Positions 61,001 through 64,000 of a DNA stretch of 64,000 nt are shown piece by piece. Made by a program: the position numbers and the translations under genes. The DNA is from Petrosia ficiformis (taxonomy: Eukaryota; Porifera; Demospongiae; Haplosclerida; Petrosiidae): contig OX345639.1 in NCBI GenBank assembly GCA_947044365.1, positions 6,691,718-6,755,717 of the forward strand. The letters run 5' to 3'. Under the pieces are notes generated by a model. The model saw nothing but the letters and a program-made list of their open reading frames with translations, had not been told where the DNA came from and ran no database searches. Each line of letters begins with the position of its first letter. Positions within the stretch are counted from its first letter, which is position 1.

Positions 61001-63919
61001 TTATTTTTAGTATCGGTTATTCTGAATAATGTAACCAATATTGTAAAACGTGTACCAATTATGTCTTTTCTTGTGATTATAGCATCATTATTTGCTTATA
61101 TGACACTCATAATTATTAAATATGTGCTCATTATCACAGAAACCAGAAGGTAGACAGAATATTGGATCGGTATCAGTTATTGGTACATATCTAAAGTAAC
61201 TATCAGTTTATTGGAATATCAGTAAAACCTCTTACCAGTACATACATGTACATTATATTTAGTACTTGCTTTGGAGTGGTTACCCTATGTCTAATAGAAT
61301 TTAAAAGTCAAGCTCTGTAAATTTGAATTCAGATTCTAATCTCTGTTTAGCTAGAGAAGATATTTCATGAAATTCAAAAATCCTCTGTTGTTTTCAAGAA
61401 GGCAGATGTTAGATAGTCGGTCAGCAAAGCAACCATCGTATTTTTAGATGTCTGATTTTTGTTTTATAATTTTTAATTTAGTAGGATTCATTTGCTAGCT
61501 ATTTGAACCATTTTGTGGGAAGATCACTGGTTTAGCCTTTCAAAATTCATTTGGGGTTGAATGGGAAAGCATTAGGTATGGCTTGTGTAATTAATTAAAG
61601 ATTTTGGGAGTGTTAGAAATTGCAAGTCACTCTTCAAACTCTGGACACCTCTGTATTGAGGACACTTAAAAATGTCCCAAATGGTGCTTTATAATATTAA
61701 TTCACTCTCTGAAATGAGGACACCCCTGTAATCAGGACAGTTTTCTTTGTCCCTATGGTGTCTGGAATAGGGAGGTTCCACTATTTTCAGACATGAATAA
61801 TCACTTTATATTGTAATAAATGATAGGATATCAGCCCAAGATGAAGCTCTTCTCAACATCTCCTAGTCAAATGTTCTACAGTATTGATAATGTCACCATT
61901 ACTCTCCCAATTGGACAACCGAACTATAATTTTGAACAGATAAAATGGAATGAAGAGATATCCGTGGAAGAAGCATTTAGTAGGATAGAAAAAATTATGT
62001 ACCCTTTTAAAGAGGTGATAAAATACAAATGTACTTAGACATTATGTGTATTGTTTGTAGTGCTTTGATAAGCTCATGTGGCGTACCATTGGGCCAAAGA
62101 GCTTCTTATTTGGCACTGCGCAGTTCTCTACTAGTATTGTAGTGATGTACTGATAATCAAATTGATTATCGGTATCAGTCATTATCAGCATGGCACCTAT
62201 ACTAGTGTAAGCAGTGTTTCCAAGATATAGGTAGAGTATTAGTATTAGGGTTACACCTATACTAGTACAAGTATCTTAATAGGAGGTACCTACATTAAGA
62301 TATAGGTAGAGTATCAGTATAGGTATTAGGATTATACATATACTAGTGTAAGTATCTGAATAGGTACCTATATTAAGATGTAGGTAGAATGTCAGTATAG
62401 GTAACTGCATTTAGTACATTACCTATTCAGCATTAGTGTTGTTTTGGTATGACAACGATGACCACTTTTAGTTATAGTATGACACCCCAAATTTGTATAT
62501 TTAGGTTTCATATAAACATCCAGCTTTACATTTAAACAAGTTTTAGTTTATTCAAAGGACTTTTCATTTACATGTCAACATATTTTAGTTTCATCAGACC
62601 AGTCTGATAAAACCCAGAATAATGAACACAGATGATGATATTGGATATGAAATGAATATAGGCAATTTGAAATATGAAATATAGGTGTGTATATAGGAAA
62701 ATTACTTTATAGTACCACTCTAGTAAATATCATTAGTTTATAGAATACTATATACGCTAACATTTTCGCAGTAGAAAAATTTCACATTTTTCACGAATCG
62801 AATTTATATCAGAAAAATTTTACACATGAAATTCTAGCTTGTGGGTGTGGTCAATGGGTGTAGTTCACATTTTAACATATGGCTCTGCTAAAGTACCTTA
62901 AGCCGAAGGACGATTCCTTTCTCCCCGACCACTTGGGCGGTCAATAAAGGTCTCATTTACATACATGAATAACACACTTGCCTTCATCTCGTACATTATG
63001 TAAACTCAACCTTTATTGACCTGCCCTCGTGCTACATATAAAACATGTAATCATAGTAAAGTATGTTATAACTATTACATACCTCACTTGTAAGCACTAT
63101 GGTTATATAAATATATTTTTCATAGATCCCTTATCTACCATACTTGGATGCTTTTGAAACTGCTCAACAGGAAAACAAACTTGTTCATTTCATCATGCTT
63201 TGGGGTGCTTTGGATGATCAGTCATGCTGAGGTTCAGGACGAACACTCAGGGATGGTCCCCTGGCGTGTTCGTCCGTAAAAGATCTCCTTAAGGAGAAAT
63301 TTGTATCTACTTGGGGTTTTGTTAAGGATGTTCAAGTAAGTGTTAACATCTTAATGGAAGTAAAGGTCATTCATGCTCACCTTGACCTCAAAAAAATGTT
63401 CATAAATGACCAATAATCTTTTTACCTGTACCATTTACACACAATTAATTATCCTTCCCATTCTTTTTTGTGCCTGTCAAATTTCCATCCTTAGTTTCAT
63501 TATTTAGTACATGTACATGTATTAACCTTATGACATTAGCTGTATACTATAGTACAACATGTATAAAGTCATCACAACCTGAGGTCATTGTGAATGTGAA
63601 CAGAGTTTAGTTATAATATGATTAATGATGTCTGTTTACATCTGGTGAGCAATTCCGTCACCAGTGCTCACCACAGTACAACTCGCATGCATTGTCATGT
63701 CAAAATCTGGTGCTCCTTTAGCTAATTTTGGTGCTCAAATGAGCACTGGAGCACTGTTATTTCCCACTCTGATCCCTATATATAGATGATGTAATTTTAA
63801 ACTTTAAATAATAATTATCACTTTCTTATACTTGTCTAATCTTTATAGGATATTATAACGAATGCTTCATACACCGCAGACCAGAGACGCATTGCACAAC
63901 TCTCTGTGGATAGCTACAA
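55072..63919 (+). CDS. SELENON: selenoprotein N (3' end beyond window)
   Basis: ER membrane selenoprotein, a calcium-sensing regulator of SERCA and redox balance. Nine exons lie in the window: 55072-55307, 55374-55530, 56322-56447, 57770-58110, 60069-60220, 60829-60873, 61827-62014, 63126-63335 and 63849-63919, all in phase. A TM helix (LLALLPILIAFILY) follows a proline-rich cytosolic N-terminus. An EF-hand (DQNVDGNIDPYEF) is in exon 2. YYPPAPRGNEVFLHTLLSMF, FWYTPAQFKGRLIISKDGSH and NKLVHFIMLWGALDDQSC lead to the selenocysteine. A UGA at 63228-63230 lies between Cys and GSGRTLRD exactly where vertebrate SELENON has Sec, so the frame continues. The last exons, 3' UTR and SECIS lie right of the window. 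Confidence 0.96.
58567..59049. mobile_element. ATGGCCCGTAGGGCCAT repeat, inverted (copy 4)
   Basis: Reverse-complement of the 53427-53945 copy, ending ATGGCCCTACGGGCCAT. It lies in SELENON intron 4. The two copies lie in opposite orientation about 5 kb apart in neighbouring genes. Confidence 0.85.
59372..59922. repeat. minisatellite, six copies of a 92-bp unit
   Basis: The unit CCATTGCATTAGTTGCATGT...CTGCAGCCATATTGAAACTG...ACACTGTACT repeats at 92-base spacing (59372, 59464, 59556, 59648, 59740, 59832) with a few substitutions per copy. 92 is not a multiple of three and the frames shift, so the 72-residue open frames across it are not genes. It lies in SELENON intron 4, just upstream of exon 5. 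Confidence 0.95.
60295..60680. mobile_element. 386-bp TIR element with a short ORF
   Basis: CTGTAAACGTAGAAAT at the left and ATTTCTACGTTTACGG at the right are inverted, flanked by TA. Inside, ATG at 60434 opens a 74-codon frame beginning MPLLKYFRKVDTKEEE. It lies in SELENON intron 5. Confidence 0.8.
62879..62947 (+). pseudogene. truncated transposon ORF start (MALLKYLKPKDDSFLPD)
   Basis: ATG at 62879 begins MALLKYLKPKDDSFLPD and then runs into the repeat at about 62930 and stops. The start resembles the MPLLKYFRKV start at 60434, and the upstream bases resemble the flanks of that element. It is probably the first codons of a transposon protein cut off by insertion of a second element. Confidence 0.5.
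62930..63080. mobile_element. small copy of the 6847-7672 inverted-repeat family
   Basis: ACTTGGGCGGTCAATAAAGG and TCTCATTTACATA, then the mirror TTATGTAAACTCAACCTTTA and TTGAC, match the inner hairpin of the long inverted repeat in DHTKD1 intron 4. It lies in SELENON intron 7, 45 bases before the selenocysteine exon. Confidence 0.75.
63228..63230 (+). other. SELENON: selenocysteine UGA codon
   Basis: TGA in frame within ...GALDDQSC-(U)-GSGRTLRD; the surrounding protein matches SELENON on both sides and the exon stays open to its donor at 63335. The preceding Cys plus Sec forms the CU redox motif. Confidence 0.95.
63237..63275 (+). promoter_or_regulatory. selenocysteine redefinition element (SRE) hairpin
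   Basis: GGACGAACAC (63237-63246) pairs perfectly with GTGTTCGTCC (63266-63275). Inside, CAGGG (63248-63252) can pair with CCCTG (63259-63263), leaving a six-base loop. The stem starts six bases after the UGA, the same position as the SRE known from human SELENON. It is expected to promote UGA recoding. Confidence 0.85.
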
Positions 63920-64000
63920 GTAAATTAAAAACAATATTATTAATTCTGTTTTGTAACGAGGATAGTAATGTATTAGACATGTCTGATGATCATTGTAGCT

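Noticed and set aside
63228..63230. SELENON as a pseudogene because of an in-frame TGA
   Set aside because: The stop is exactly the Sec position, flanked by conserved sequence and followed by an SRE-like hairpin; all splice sites and frames are intact.

Overview
The window is nuclear DNA of an invertebrate animal: AT-rich, with short spliceosomal introns, closely packed genes and introns full of small inverted-repeat transposons. The best guess is a demosponge (Amphimedon/Haliclona-like). The reasons are the compact divergent and convergent gene pairs, the type of retroelement and the SLC15-like transporter. This organism call is inference, not proven by the sequence.

Thirteen protein genes or elements can be read with confidence by assembling exons in frame. 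In order they are: L2HGDH (minus, runs off the left edge, 454-2914); DHTKD1 (plus, 24 exons, 2958-18365); an intronless SLC15/POT-type transporter (19931-21616) followed by a decayed fragment of a relative (22341-22580); a secreted saposin-like protein (23853-28292); a broken non-LTR retroelement with reverse transcriptase and restriction-like endonuclease (28659-32259); CRLS1 (32441-38117); DZANK1 (minus, 16 exons, 38213-44816); intronless ZW10 (44908-47157); NDUFAF1 (47546-49679); a small unrecognised one-TM protein (minus, 49736-50503); TRMT112 (50563-52202); ZFPL1 (minus, 52281-54928); and SELENON (55072 to beyond the right edge). SELENON carries an in-frame UGA selenocysteine codon at 63228-63230, followed six bases later by a stable hairpin that matches a selenocysteine redefinition element.

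Neighbouring genes alternate in strand. Four divergent pairs have only 43, 91, 59 and 143 bases between start codons (L2HGDH/DHTKD1, DZANK1/ZW10, small TM protein/TRMT112, ZFPL1/SELENON), so shared promoters are likely. Three convergent pairs have stop codons less than 100 bases apart. Several products are mitochondrial: L2HGDH makes 2-oxoglutarate, DHTKD1 is a 2-oxoadipate dehydrogenase E1, CRLS1 makes cardiolipin and NDUFAF1 assembles complex I. ZW10 and ZFPL1 act at the Golgi/ER, and SELENON acts in the ER.

The introns carry several MITE families in multiple copies. These include a TA-flanked family with GTCTC ends, hAT-like elements with 8-bp target duplications, long perfect inverted repeats, and a 809-bp element carrying a decayed RecQ-like helicase start. 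There are also a 92-bp minisatellite and GT/TA microsatellites. No tRNA, rRNA or CRISPR array was recognised.
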